Positions 34,073 through 41,678 of a DNA stretch of 64,000 bases are shown one piece after another. The notes beneath the pieces were generated by a model. The model saw only the letters and a list, made by a program, of their open reading frames with translations, was not told the DNA's origin and did not search any database. The DNA lies in NCBI GenBank assembly GCA_963849955.1, contig CAWKJU010000019.1, forward strand, positions 40,380 to 104,379, written 5' to 3'. The DNA comes from CAWFGW01 sp963849955 (GTDB lineage Bacteria; Bacteroidota; Bacteroidia; Cytophagales; JAAEPT01). Position numbers and translations under genes: made by a program. The first letter of the stretch is position 1; each line of letters starts with the position of its first letter.

Positions 34073-35030
34073 TTTCACACTCCGAAATTCTTATCCACAC
34101 CCGTATGCTTCCAGTAGGTTCATTGCATTCGTTCGTACCTCACTCTTTTCATTCACCCACTTTCTGCACCGCACAGCAAGAGCATTCCTTCATTCCTTTT
34201 CGTTGCACTCCAATTCATTCAGTCACGCACTTACTTTTCCCAACGCACACCCCAACGCAGGTAAAGCGGTGTTCGTCAATCGTTCCGTTTTGTTCCGCAA
34301 AAACATATCTGCAAGGGTAAAATGTACTCCCTTCGGTCGCCCTTGCATATACCGTTCACTTACCAGGTGGTTTGTGCTCCAGTAGGTGCTCACCACCTGC
34401 CGTTCACTTGTTTTGCTACACACACTACTCTCAATCCTCACTTGCAGCTACTTCATCCCCCCAAACCCCAATAAGGTGTTCGCTGTACTCACAGAAGAAT
34501 AAAATTGGGGGTCTGTCGCTGCATGTGTTTTTGCTCGCCTGCGGGTCGCTGCGGGCTGATCGGGCTGTCATGATTTTTGCAGTTAATCCAGTGCCTACAG
34601 TAGCTTCATTTCAGTCTCTCGTTCCTCTTTCCTTTCATTCAGCCACTTTCAGCACCCCACACAAGAGTAGCTCATTCTCTTCACTTCACGAGCCGACACA
34701 GTTCCATTTCGCAATCCGTCTGTTATGCCTTCAGTTAGTATTTGGTGGATTGATTAAGATGTCAAATACTCCAACACTAATAACAGCCAGTAATTGCTTC
34801 ATTCCACCCAACAAATCGTTCCGTTCCGTTCAATCGCTACCCTTGCCTTTCCCGACCCTAAAGCAAAAAATCACGCCAGCCCTGCCGTAAACGGTAGCTG
34901 TCTGCCGCCCTCATTCTTCGGGCTTTTGCAGCCACCACCCTTGCTCCACTCGCAGGCGGCTCGCATAAATGGCTACGCCTTAGTTTACCTGCGTTTCGCT
35001 TTATCCACCTCGCTATACATTCATATTTCT
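34073..35030. repeat. Non-coding, GC-richer stretch with degenerate repeats
   Basis: About 960 bases without a credible gene. Open frames exist in several phases but are Ser/His/Pro-rich shadows. It holds a degenerate direct repeat of about 85 bases (34112-34196 and 34598-34680, both starting CAGTAG and containing CACTTTC-GCACC). There is also a hairpin CAGGTGGT (34364) / ACCACCTG (34392) flanked by the direct repeat CCGTTCACTT (34352 and 34400). It could be remnants of another element or a DNA-processing site. No gene function can be assigned. Confidence 0.6.
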
Positions 35031-35100
35031 ATATTTAAGTATTTGCTTAAATATTAAACTATTTTTCCTTTCTTTGCGTTTGTTTAAGTAATCACTTAAA
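35031..35100 (+). promoter_or_regulatory. Paired operators and promoter of the mercury operon
   Basis: Two dyads share the form TTTAAG-N6-CTTAAA: 35031-35054 (9-base arms) and 35083-35100, with centres about 49 bases apart. Between them TTTCTTTG (35069-35076) resembles a -7 box (TAnnTTTG). TTTG at 35042-35045, in the spacer of the first dyad, is a possible -33 element. Binding of the ArsR-type repressor encoded next to both sites would cover the promoter. Confidence 0.65.
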
Positions 35101-35111
35101 TACAATTAAGG

Positions 35112-35480
35112 ATGACAAAATCGTGTATTAGGGTTTATGCTGATGTTGAACAAATCAAACAGTGTAAACAGGATATTGAAGGTGTAGATAAGGCAGTAAG
35201 CCGACTTTCAAGAGCGTTAAATCTTGCTGGAAATGAGGTGCGACTTAAAATTCTGTTTCTTTTGGATAAGGAAACCAAGATGTGTCCATGTGATTTGAGT
35301 GACATTCTTGGAATGACAGTACCAGCCATTTCACAACACTTGAAAAAACTTAAAGACGCTGGAATGGTTGAGACAAACAAAGTTGGTCAAACCGTATTCT
35401 ATTCTATTGCGGAATCAAATGACCTCATCCTCAAACCAATCTTCAAACTTCTCGAACCTGAAAAAGTAATTGCATCATGA
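35112..35480 (+). CDS. ArsR-family metal-responsive repressor (likely mercury)
   Basis: A protein of 122 residues. The winged helix spans about residues 35-105: RLKILFLLDKETKMCPCDLSDILGMTVPAISQHLKKLKDAGMVET. A CxC-D metal site lies at the start of the helix before the recognition helix (MCPCDLSD), as in ArsR/CadC sensors, with another cysteine near the N-terminus (SCIRVY). Its neighbours, MerTP and a small cysteine-rich protein, point to Hg(II) as inducer. Its stop overlaps the merTP start by 4 bases (ATGA). Two TTTAAG-N6-CTTAAA dyads upstream are probably its operators. Confidence 0.88.
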   Translation: MTKSCIRVYADVEQIKQCKQDIEGVDKAVSRLSRALNLAGNEVRLKILFLLDKETKMCPCDLSDILGMTVPAISQHLKKLKDAGMVETNKVGQTVFYSIAESNDLILKPIFKLLEPEKVIAS

Positions 35481-36088
35481 CAAAGAAGAAATCAAATGGT
35501 CTTGCCTTTACAAGTTTATTAACAGCAGTCAGTGCATCACTATGTTGTATTACTCCAGTATTGGCTTTACTAGCAGGATCAAGTGGAGTGGCTGTAACAT
35601 TTTCATGGTTAGATCCCTTTCGCCCTTGGCTCATAGGTATCACAGTTGTAGTACTTCTATTTGCATGGTATCAAAAACTAAAACCTCGCACTATTGGAGA
35701 AATAAATTGTGCTTGTGAAGATGATGAAAAGCCTTCTTTTTGGCAATCCAAGAAATTTCTTGGTATTGTAACAGTATTTGCAGCGGTAATGTTGGCATTC
35801 CCTTATTATGCTGATGTCTTTTATCCTGAAACTAAACTGTCGGAATCTAAAAATATCAATCTGGAATCTACTTATGAAATTAACATTACTGGAATGACCT
35901 GTACTGGCTGTGAAGAACATGTGAAACTTGAAATTGGAAAACTACCTGGTATTTCAGGTTTAGAGGTTTCCTATGAAAAAGCGAATGCAGTGGTAATTTT
36001 TGATGAATCTAAAACAGACATTGAGAAAGTAAAATCGGCCGTTGACAAAACAGGTTACAAAGTAGAATCGGTAAACAAATCAAAATGA
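35477..36088 (+). CDS. merTP: Fused mercuric transport protein MerTP
   Basis: A protein of 203 residues. The N-terminal ~115 residues are MerT-like: three membrane segments and the cysteine pair in the first one (SASLCCITPVLALLAG), with a second Cys pair (INCACEDD) in the cytoplasmic loop. The C-terminal ~70 residues are a MerP-type heavy-metal-associated domain with GMTCTGC (CxxC) and a beta-alpha-beta-beta-alpha-beta fold. The protein takes Hg(II) from outside and passes it into the cytoplasm. The fusion of transporter and binding protein is known in Bacteroidota. No mercuric reductase gene is in the window. It overlaps genes on both sides by 4 bases. Confidence 0.92.
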   Translation: MTKKKSNGLAFTSLLTAVSASLCCITPVLALLAGSSGVAVTFSWLDPFRPWLIGITVVVLLFAWYQKLKPRTIGEINCACEDDEKPSFWQSKKFLGIVTVFAAVMLAFPYYADVFYPETKLSESKNINLESTYEINITGMTCTGCEEHVKLEIGKLPGISGLEVSYEKANAVVIFDESKTDIEKVKSAVDKTGYKVESVNKSK

Positions 36089-36303
36089 GTGGAGTAGTCC
36101 TTAAATCAACAATTACTTGCCCTAAATGTGGACATGAAAAAGAAGAAATCATGCCTACAGATGCGTGTCAGTATTTCTATGAATGCGAAAATTGTAAGGA
36201 AGTACTTAAACCTTTACAAGGTGATTGTTGCGTTTACTGCTCTTATGGCACAGTGGCTTGCCCACCAATCCAAGAAGGCGGTAAAAGTTCATGTTGTGGG
36301 TAA
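36085..36303 (+). CDS. GDCCVxCSYG small cysteine-rich protein
   Basis: A protein of 72 residues with 11 cysteines: an N-terminal ribbon CPKCGHEKEE, then CQYFYECENCKEVLKP, the signature GDCCVYCSYGTVACPPIQ, and a C-terminal SSCCG. The GDCCVxCSYG family is a conserved companion of merTP genes and of some other metal genes. It probably binds Hg(II) or another soft metal in the cytoplasm, but its biochemistry is not established. Its start overlaps the merTP stop by 4 bases, so the three genes form one coupled operon. Confidence 0.88.
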   Translation: MSGVVLKSTITCPKCGHEKEEIMPTDACQYFYECENCKEVLKPLQGDCCVYCSYGTVACPPIQEGGKSSCCG

Positions 36304-36618
36304 ATCAGACAATAAAAACACCAACATAGCACAAAGTTACAGGCATGCGGATGTGAGCGTTTGCAAGGGTTCGCTACGCCTGTTTCAAAAAAATCTCCAT
36401 CCCTTCGGGTAGTATTTTTTCTTCACAGCCCTTGCCTCAATCACACCGTCCTGTGGTCATGGCACCATGTTTAAGTTATTATTTAGAGTTCGTTTCGGTA
36501 GCAGGTGGCTACTGGCGGGCGTTCGTACTTCTGGTTGTCCATTCTTCATGGGCATTGTTCGGTGTGGTGTAGTTGATTACACTATTCGGCTCTTTTGGTT
36601 AGAGCTTAGTTTCTCAGA
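36304..36618. other. Non-coding stretch after the mercury operon
   Basis: No gene is seen between the mercury operon and the terminator at 36619. It contains the first copy of the hairpin repeat (36389-36421) and a GC-richer composition like that of 34.1-35.0 kb. Confidence 0.5.
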
Positions 36619-36796
36619 GCTGCCCTTTTAGGGTGGCTTTTTTTGTCCTTTCCGGAAGGATAGAATTGAAGACAATAAAAAAAATGAGACAAGCAAAATT
36701 AGGTGGGTTCCCACATGCCCAACGCACGATAGGTTTGTCAAGGTCAAGCCCTTCGGGTTTTGATAAAAATCTCCACCCTCTGGGTAGTATTTTTTC
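36389..36796. repeat. Two copies of a 32-33-base hairpin-forming repeat
   Basis: The copies at 36389-36421 and 36765-36796 both begin AAAAATCTCCA and end GGGTAGTATTTTTT. Their ends are complementary (AAAAAT/ATTTTT, CCC/GGG), so each can fold into an interrupted hairpin. They lie in the non-coding region between the mercury operon and the next small gene. Confidence 0.65.
36619..36644 (+). terminator. Rho-independent terminator
   Basis: GCTGCCC (36619-36625) and GGGTGGC (36631-36637) form a 7-base stem with two G-T pairs and a TTTTA loop, followed by seven T. It probably ends rightward transcription from the mercury operon, 316 bases beyond its last stop. Confidence 0.65.
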
Positions 36797-36914
36797 CAAA
36801 AACCTTGTCAACCCTGCTCCACCCACCTTTTCAAAAGCTTTCTCTTTTCTTTTTTTCCCTTTTTTCTTTTCTCTTTTAAAAATGTATGTGCGGAGCGTAG
36901 CGAGCAAAATTTTA

Positions 36915-37361
36915 ATGGCTCACTATATGAAAAAGCACCGTATCAAATCCCACAGACAGGACATGACTTACAATCAACCCCACTTCTTTATCCTGAATAA
37001 AGGTCTGAACAGCGGGAAACCACTCAATACCCCTTGCCCGAATTGCTTTGTATGTATTGCAGAAAATGAAGCAGACAGAGAATTTCTGTATTGGCTCTGC
37101 TTTGGATTGTGGAGGTCAAAATCATTCCATCTCTATTTGAAAGGTTCTGTGATTCCATTCATAACTATTGGTGAGATCCGAAAGGTTATAGGAGAGAGTG
37201 AAGCTAAAGCAAGCATAAAGAAACAAGCATTTGATAAGTCGATTCAGGCACTAAAACTATTGGATGTCAACGAGCAAAAAATCAAGCTTACTTTAAAAAT
37301 GATAGATACTGCAAGGCAGTCAATATTCCACAACCTAATGAAGGAATCAGGGACAGGTTAA
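36915..37361 (+). CDS. DUF6943-like small protein of mobile elements
   Basis: I start it at ATG 36915, since the open frame continues upstream to 36633 only through repeat and low-complexity DNA. A protein of 148 residues with a conserved-looking core: PHFFILNKGLNSGKPLNTPCPNCFVCIAEN (C-x2-C near residue 40), then FLYWLCFGLWRSKSFHLYLKGSVIPFI, and a helical tail. This resembles the DUF6943 family found in Bacteroidota integrative elements. Its function is unknown. It is isolated between repeat-rich DNA and the DUF6266 gene. Confidence 0.7.
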   Translation: MAHYMKKHRIKSHRQDMTYNQPHFFILNKGLNSGKPLNTPCPNCFVCIAENEADREFLYWLCFGLWRSKSFHLYLKGSVIPFITIGEIRKVIGESEAKASIKKQAFDKSIQALKLLDVNEQKIKLTLKMIDTARQSIFHNLMKESGTG

Positions 37362-37539
37362 CTCCTTGTCCTGACAAAAGAACAGGGCAACAAAGGCAAA
37401 ATAAAGCACACCAAAGCAACAGCAACTTAGAGTGAATCTTCGACTGTTTCTTGTAGTATTTTAGATGGTGAAGGGCAAATCCATGGTAAGTCCGTGTCAA
37501 GTCCAAGCAAATGTTTAACCCCTAAAAAATCGTAAAAAG

Positions 37540-38181
37540 ATGGGAAAAATTAATCAAGGTATTCTCGGTGGTGTCTCAGGACAGGTTGGGAATGTAATCG
37601 GTGGAACTTGGAAGGGCATCGATTACCTTAGAATCAAACCTTCCAGTGTAGCGAACCCAAGAACTGAAGGTCAAGTTGACCAGCGTTCAAAGTTCTCAAT
37701 TATATTGAAGTTCTTGCAGCCAATGACAGACTTCCTTAGAGTTGGTTTTAAGCAGTATGCCAACAAGATGACCCAATTCAATGCGGCCATGTCATACAAC
37801 CTGAATAATGCCATTACAGGAGCTTACCCCAACTTCATGGTAGACTATGCAAGTGCATTGGTTACAAGAGGCAACTTGACTGGTTCTGCGAATGGTGCAG
37901 CTTCTTCTCCAAGTGCTGGAAACGTAGAAGCTACCTGGACAGACAATTCAGGAAGTGGTAGTGCTCAAGCAACGGATAAAGCTCTGATTGCTCTTTTGAA
38001 TACCACAAGAGGTGAGGCAGTTTTCACAACTGCGGGACCAGCAAGATCAGTTGGTACAGCAACCATTCCAGTGCCTTCTGAGTACTCAGGAGAAGACGTT
38101 GAAGTCTTCTTAGGGTTTGTGTCAGAAGACGGAACTAAAGTTGCTAACAGCTCTTATTTAGGCTCTGTAACAGTTGCGTAA
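37540..38181 (+). CDS. DUF6266-family protein
   Basis: A protein of 213 residues beginning MGKINQGILGGVSGQVGNVI followed by GGTWKGIDYLRIKP, the hallmark start of DUF6266, a Bacteroidota family of unknown function often found near mobile elements. The middle has an Asn/Gln-rich helical stretch (FKQYANKMTQFNAAMSYN) and the C-terminal half is beta-rich and Ser/Gly/Ala-rich, like a structural or surface protein. No signal peptide is seen. It is the last gene of the island before the right attachment site and ends at a strong terminator. Confidence 0.82.
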   Translation: MGKINQGILGGVSGQVGNVIGGTWKGIDYLRIKPSSVANPRTEGQVDQRSKFSIILKFLQPMTDFLRVGFKQYANKMTQFNAAMSYNLNNAITGAYPNFMVDYASALVTRGNLTGSANGAASSPSAGNVEATWTDNSGSGSAQATDKALIALLNTTRGEAVFTTAGPARSVGTATIPVPSEYSGEDVEVFLGFVSEDGTKVANSSYLGSVTVA

Positions 38182-38200
38182 AGCGATTGGTGTTTTCGAT

Positions 38201-38230
38201 AAAAACCGCTTCCTTTGTGAGGCGGTTTTT
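38201..38230 (+). terminator. Strong rho-independent terminator at the island's right end
   Basis: AAAAACCGCTTC (38201-38212) pairs with GAGGCGGTTTTT (38219-38230) with one wobble, a loop of about six bases and a T tail that continues to 38232. It lies 19 bases after the DUF6266 stop codon. Confidence 0.88.
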
Positions 38231-38293
38231 TTATGTCCGCTCCGCTCCATTTTTCCTTTCTTATCCCTTATTTTGCTATTACTCAGCTATTTC

Positions 38294-38325
38294 TGTTGCT
38301 AATTCGTTTCTGCTACTTTAGCAAC
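38294..38325. repeat. Putative arm-type integrase sites, right end
   Basis: TGTTGCTAA (38294-38302) and the inverted TTAGCAAC (38318-38325) repeat the pair seen at the left end (9371 and 9440). They lie 37 to 68 bases inside the right attachment core. They fall in the 454-base gap 38182-38635, which otherwise holds the terminator, the core repeat and the hipB promoter region, but no gene. Confidence 0.55.
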
Positions 38326-38361
38326 GTGCTGACATACAGTAAGTTAAATTAATCTCAAATA

Positions 38362-38380
38362 TTTTGTATCGGTAAATAAT
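38362..38380 (+). other. Right attachment core (attR)
   Basis: TTTTGTATCGGTAAATAAT matches the mnmE end (9286-9304) at 16 of 19 bases. The differences are at positions 9, 12 and 15. Such divergence is usual when the element brings its own version of the gene end so that the host gene stays functional. Confidence 0.68.
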
Positions 38381-38617
38381 CCTGCAAACACACACCACTA
38401 AAAACAAACAAAAACAAGATTTAAAGGGTACTATCTATTTTTAGTTTCCTTTCATATGCCTGTGTTTGTAATGTCTTATTACCATTATTTCTAGTTTTTG
38501 TCTGAAAATTAGAAAATCACTCACCCCTAGCCAAATTATATGGCTTAACATATAAAAAATAAGATTTAACACATGATTATATGTATTTAAATATAATTCA
38601 CTAAATTTACATAGTTT

Positions 38618-38635
38618 TATATTCAAAAGCATATA
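38618..38635. promoter_or_regulatory. Possible HipB operator abutting the start codon
   Basis: TATATTC-AAAA-GCATATA is a near-perfect dyad (6 of 7) ending directly at the hipB ATG (38636). Its position suggests autoregulation by HipB, as in other toxin-antitoxin operons. Confidence 0.4.
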
Positions 38636-38845
38636 ATGAAAACACTAGCAGACTTTGTAAAAGGACGTAGAAAGGAAGCCAATCTAACCCAAGAGGAGTT
38701 TGCTGAACGTTCGGGTGTTGCCCTTACAGTTATTCGCAAGATTGAACAAGGGAAAACCAATATGAACCTTGATAAGGTAAACTTAGTGCTGCGTATGTTT
38801 GGCCATGAGCTTGCTCCCGTTAACAGTAAAGAACTGAATAAATGA
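38636..38845 (+). CDS. HipB-like antitoxin/repressor
   Basis: A protein of 69 residues, almost entirely one XRE helix-turn-helix: TLADFVKGRRKEANLTQEEFAERSGVALTVIRKIEQGKTN, with the C-terminal NLVLRMFGHELAPV seen in Bacteroidota HipB-like proteins. It would bind the operon promoter as a dimer and help to restrain the kinase. It overlaps the hipS-like gene by 4 bases (ATGA). It is first in a three-gene unit equivalent to hipB-hipS-hipT. Confidence 0.88.
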   Translation: MKTLADFVKGRRKEANLTQEEFAERSGVALTVIRKIEQGKTNMNLDKVNLVLRMFGHELAPVNSKELNK

Positions 38846-39174
38846 GACAAGCAGACATCTACTATAAAGAATATTTAGCTGGTTTACTTACTGAGACAGA
38901 TGAAGGAGAATATGTGTTTCAGTATAACGATAAATATATCGAGCAACACCCAAATTCGTTCCTCACCTTCTCTATGCTTGTAACTGATAAGCTTTATACA
39001 GAAAAAAGACTCTTCGCTTTTTTTGAGGGACTAATTCCTGAAGGTTGGCTATTAGACATTGCTTCAAAAAACTGGAAGATAAACCCAAATGACAGAATGG
39101 GCTTACTCCTGGCCTGTTGTCAAAATTGTATTGGAGCTGTAAGTGTTATTCCTAAAAATGATGGCAATGATTAA
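38842..39174 (+). CDS. HipS-like protein (HipA N-terminal subdomain)
   Basis: A protein of 110 residues equal to the N-terminal subdomain 1 of HipA: RQADIYYKEYLAGLLTETDEGEYVFQYN ... FFEGLIPEGWLLD, then NDRMGLLLACCQNCIGAVSV. In full-length HipA this segment is fused to the kinase. Here it is a separate gene, as in the HipBST tripartite system of pathogenic E. coli, where HipS is the antitoxin that neutralises the kinase HipT. It overlaps the kinase gene by 17 bases, so the stoichiometry is likely set by coupled translation. Confidence 0.85.
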   Translation: MRQADIYYKEYLAGLLTETDEGEYVFQYNDKYIEQHPNSFLTFSMLVTDKLYTEKRLFAFFEGLIPEGWLLDIASKNWKINPNDRMGLLLACCQNCIGAVSVIPKNDGND

Positions 39175-40117
39175 AAGGTGTTTATACTGTTATAAGGCAC
39201 TGGATAATGGGGATTTTCATCCAGCATGTAGCAAAGCTTTCTTTGGTACGAAAGAAGCACCCATTATTACTTATTCATTGAGTCAGATGAGTGAGTTAGC
39301 TAAAAATGTAGTAGAAAGAAGTGTTACTGTACCAGGGGTTCAACCTAAACTTTCGATGTCTTTAGTAAATCAAGCTAAAGACAATACGGATCAAAGACTT
39401 ACAGTAGTTGGGGCATTAGGAGGTAACTACATTTTTAAACCACCTTCAGAAGATTTTCAAGAGATGCCAGCCAATGAGCATTTGACCATGAGAATTGCTG
39501 AGTCTTTTGGAATACGAACAGTACCTTCTAGCTTAATTCGTTTACAGTCGGGGGAGTTATCCTATATCACAAAGCGAGTTGACCGAACTGAAAAAGGTGA
39601 CAAGCTTCATATGCTCGACATGTTTCAAATAACAGAAGCATTTGACAAATACCGCAGTTCCATGGAACGTGTAGGGAAAGCACTAAGTGAATATTCCGAC
39701 AACCCACTTCTTGATAAAGTGTTCTTCTTTGAGTTAACCTTATTCAGTTTCCTCACAGGGAATAATGATATGCACTTAAAGAATTTTTCCATGATTGAGT
39801 CTCCATCAGGTTGGGTACTCTCTCCTGCTTATGATTTACTCAATGTTGCAATCGTTAACCCTGACGATGAAGAGGAATTAGCTCTTACCCTACAAGGAAA
39901 AAAGAAAAAACTCAAAAGAGAACATTTTGAGCAATTGGGGAAAGACTTAGAACTTACTTCTAAACAGTTAGAAGGTGTTTTTAAACGTTTCCAAAAGAAT
40001 AAGCCTAAAGCATTAAAGCTTGTTGATCAGTCTTTTTTATCTAACAAAATGAAAGGCGAATACACTCTTCTTCTGGAAAATAGATATTCTATTATCTATC
40101 CAAGCAAAGGAAACTAA
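39158..40117 (+). CDS. HipT-like Ser/Thr kinase toxin
   Basis: A protein of about 320 residues. The start is one of the ATGs at 39158, 39161 or 39167, inside the end of the hipS-like gene. A Cys-rich N-terminal motif (CLYCYKAL ... HPACSKAFFG) is typical of the Bacteroidota form. The HipA kinase core follows: GVQPKLSM (Gly-rich loop), the catalytic segment GNNDMHLKNFSM near residue 200, and the metal-binding SPAYDLLNV. Relatives phosphorylate aminoacyl-tRNA synthetases (HipA: GltX; HipT: TrpS), halting translation. The target here is unknown. It lacks the N-subdomain, which the preceding gene supplies separately. Confidence 0.88.
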   Translation: MMAMIKRCLYCYKALDNGDFHPACSKAFFGTKEAPIITYSLSQMSELAKNVVERSVTVPGVQPKLSMSLVNQAKDNTDQRLTVVGALGGNYIFKPPSEDFQEMPANEHLTMRIAESFGIRTVPSSLIRLQSGELSYITKRVDRTEKGDKLHMLDMFQITEAFDKYRSSMERVGKALSEYSDNPLLDKVFFFELTLFSFLTGNNDMHLKNFSMIESPSGWVLSPAYDLLNVAIVNPDDEEELALTLQGKKKKLKREHFEQLGKDLELTSKQLEGVFKRFQKNKPKALKLVDQSFLSNKMKGEYTLLLENRYSIIYPSKGN

Positions 40118-40230
40118 ATACTAGGGGGAGAAAAGAAGAGAAATTATCGGAAGTTAAAAGAAAGAAAAAATAGTTCTATCTCGATTCATCGTAATTAAAT
40201 AACTGAAATTCAATACTTTAAATTCAATTT

Positions 40231-40301
40231 GAGCCGATTAGTTAACTTATTCGGCTCATTAACCCTTATTTTTTGAGCCGAATAATCACTATATTTGGCT
40301 C
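40231..40301. promoter_or_regulatory. Two 27-bp operators in front of the Fic gene
   Basis: The dyads at 40231-40257 and 40275-40301 each begin GAGCCGA and end GGCTC, with 13-base half-sites around a central base. The second directly abuts the Fic ATG (40302). A third dyad of the same size and ends is at 54659-54685. A dedicated DNA-binding protein, possibly the C-terminal winged helix of the Fic protein itself, is the likely ligand. Confidence 0.7.
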
Positions 40302-41417
40302 ATGGTTTATAACTGGCAACATAAAGAATGGCCTCAATACACTTACGACACCGATAACGTAGGGAATCCCCAACTTTCATTTGGAATAAAATCAGGTGAA
40401 ATGTCGGGATTGATTGCAGGATTGCCTGAAGAACATCAAAACGAAACGATTATTGAGTTGATGGTGGCAGAAGCCATCAAAACTTCAGAAATAGAAGGCG
40501 AATTTTTAAGTCGCAATGAAGTGATGTCCTCCATTAAAAAAAACTTGGGAGTTCATGATCAGCATCCCCGACAAATTAAAGATCACCGGGTAAAGGGTAT
40601 TGCGCAGTTGATGGTTAGCATTCGGAAGACGTATGCGGAACCACTAACCGTGCAAATGTTATTTGATTGGCACCAAATGCTTTTATTGGGCAACAAATAC
40701 ATTAAAACAGGACAATGGCGCACCCACTCCTCTCCCATGCAGGTAGTTTCCGGAAGCGTGGGAAAAGAAACGGTTCATTTTGAAGCGCCTCCATCGGCTC
40801 AAGTTCCTGAAGAAATGGAACGTTTCATAAGCTGGTACAATGCTACCGCTCCCGGTAAAGCGCAAGCCATCCATAACCCTCTCATTCGTGCTGCAATCAC
40901 ACACTGGTATTTTGAATCCATCCATCCTTTTGAAGATGGAAACGGACGAATTGGACGAGCTCTTTCAGAAAAAGCGTTATCACAGGGGTTAGGGCAACCC
41001 GTTTTACTCAGCCTCTCAAGCAGCATGGAAGCCCACAAAGACACCTATTATAAGTCGCTCAAGCAAGCGCAACGTACTTTAGATCTTACTAAATGGATTA
41101 ACTACTTCACCAAAACAGTACTTTCCGCACAAGTGGAGGCTGAAAAAATCATTCATTTTTCTTTACAGAAAACCCGGTTTTTTGACCGTTACAACAACCT
41201 GCTCAACAATCGCCAACTAAAAGTGATTACCCGAATGCTGGAAGAAGGACCAGCAGGTTTTGAGGGCGGTATGAGCGCAAAGAAGTACATGGCCATTTCA
41301 AAAACTTCAAAAGCCACCGCCACCCGCGATTTGCAAGCTTTAGTGGAATGGGGTGTTTTTATTGCACAAGGTGGTGGGCGGAGTGTGCGCTACGGGTTGA
41401 AAATTGGGTTATTGTAA
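40302..41417 (+). CDS. Class II Fic-domain protein (DUF4172 type)
   Basis: A protein of 371 residues. The N-terminal DUF4172 domain holds the inhibitory motif T61-S-E-I-E65-G66, fitting [S/T]xxxE[G/N], which blocks ATP in class II Fic enzymes. The catalytic motif H208-PFEDGNGRIGR is complete. The C-terminal ~80 residues resemble a winged helix: RMLEEGPAGFEGGMSAKKYMAISKTSKATATRDLQAL. The enzyme should AMPylate itself or a target protein once inhibition is relieved, and may bind DNA to control its own gene. Two 27-bp dyads end exactly at its start codon. It is a single-gene unit. Confidence 0.92.
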   Translation: MVYNWQHKEWPQYTYDTDNVGNPQLSFGIKSGEMSGLIAGLPEEHQNETIIELMVAEAIKTSEIEGEFLSRNEVMSSIKKNLGVHDQHPRQIKDHRVKGIAQLMVSIRKTYAEPLTVQMLFDWHQMLLLGNKYIKTGQWRTHSSPMQVVSGSVGKETVHFEAPPSAQVPEEMERFISWYNATAPGKAQAIHNPLIRAAITHWYFESIHPFEDGNGRIGRALSEKALSQGLGQPVLLSLSSSMEAHKDTYYKSLKQAQRTLDLTKWINYFTKTVLSAQVEAEKIIHFSLQKTRFFDRYNNLLNNRQLKVITRMLEEGPAGFEGGMSAKKYMAISKTSKATATRDLQALVEWGVFIAQGGGRSVRYGLKIGLL

Positions 41418-41678
41418 ATGATATCATCAGGGATAAAGTCTAAACTACTTTTTGTAGAAGAATGTATGCAATTGATCTTTTTTGATTGTAAGTCTGGATA
41501 AAGCTTTAAATTATAATTATATCATCGTCACATAAGGGATAAGAGAGGATTGAATTAAACTACCTCATTCCATTTGTGGGCAACATACAAAACATCTCGT
41601 TTTATAGTGATCTTTATCATTACATCCCCTATATTACTCCTTTTATTTCTTGATAAAATTTAAACTATATAAAGCTAA

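Larger units (their letters stand above)
9286..38380 (+). mobile_element. Integrated island of about 29 kb at the mnmE 3' end
   Basis: The boundaries are inferred from a 19-base imperfect direct repeat (9286-9304 and 38362-38380, 16 of 19 identical), from inverted TGTTGCTAA sites just inside each end, and from a tyrosine recombinase gene at the left end. The content is recombination genes, a VirE-N/DUF3987 module, the restriction/Argonaute operon, metal and mercury resistance, an IS982-family element and small element-type genes. No relaxase or conjugation genes were seen, so it is either mobilised by a helper or immobile. Confidence 0.7.

Noticed and set aside
34105..35057. Several overlapping rightward frames in the gene-free stretch
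   Set aside because: They overlap each other in different phases, are Ser/His/Pro/Phe-rich, lack domains, and run through repeats and hairpins.
36633..36914. Longer N-terminus for the DUF6943-like gene
   Set aside because: The extra 94 codons pass through a terminator tail, a hairpin repeat and a T-rich run. The domain begins after ATG 36915.
38441..38632. Leftward frame of 63 residues before hipB
   Set aside because: It is AT-rich with biased composition, has no domain, and covers the promoter region of the toxin-antitoxin operon.
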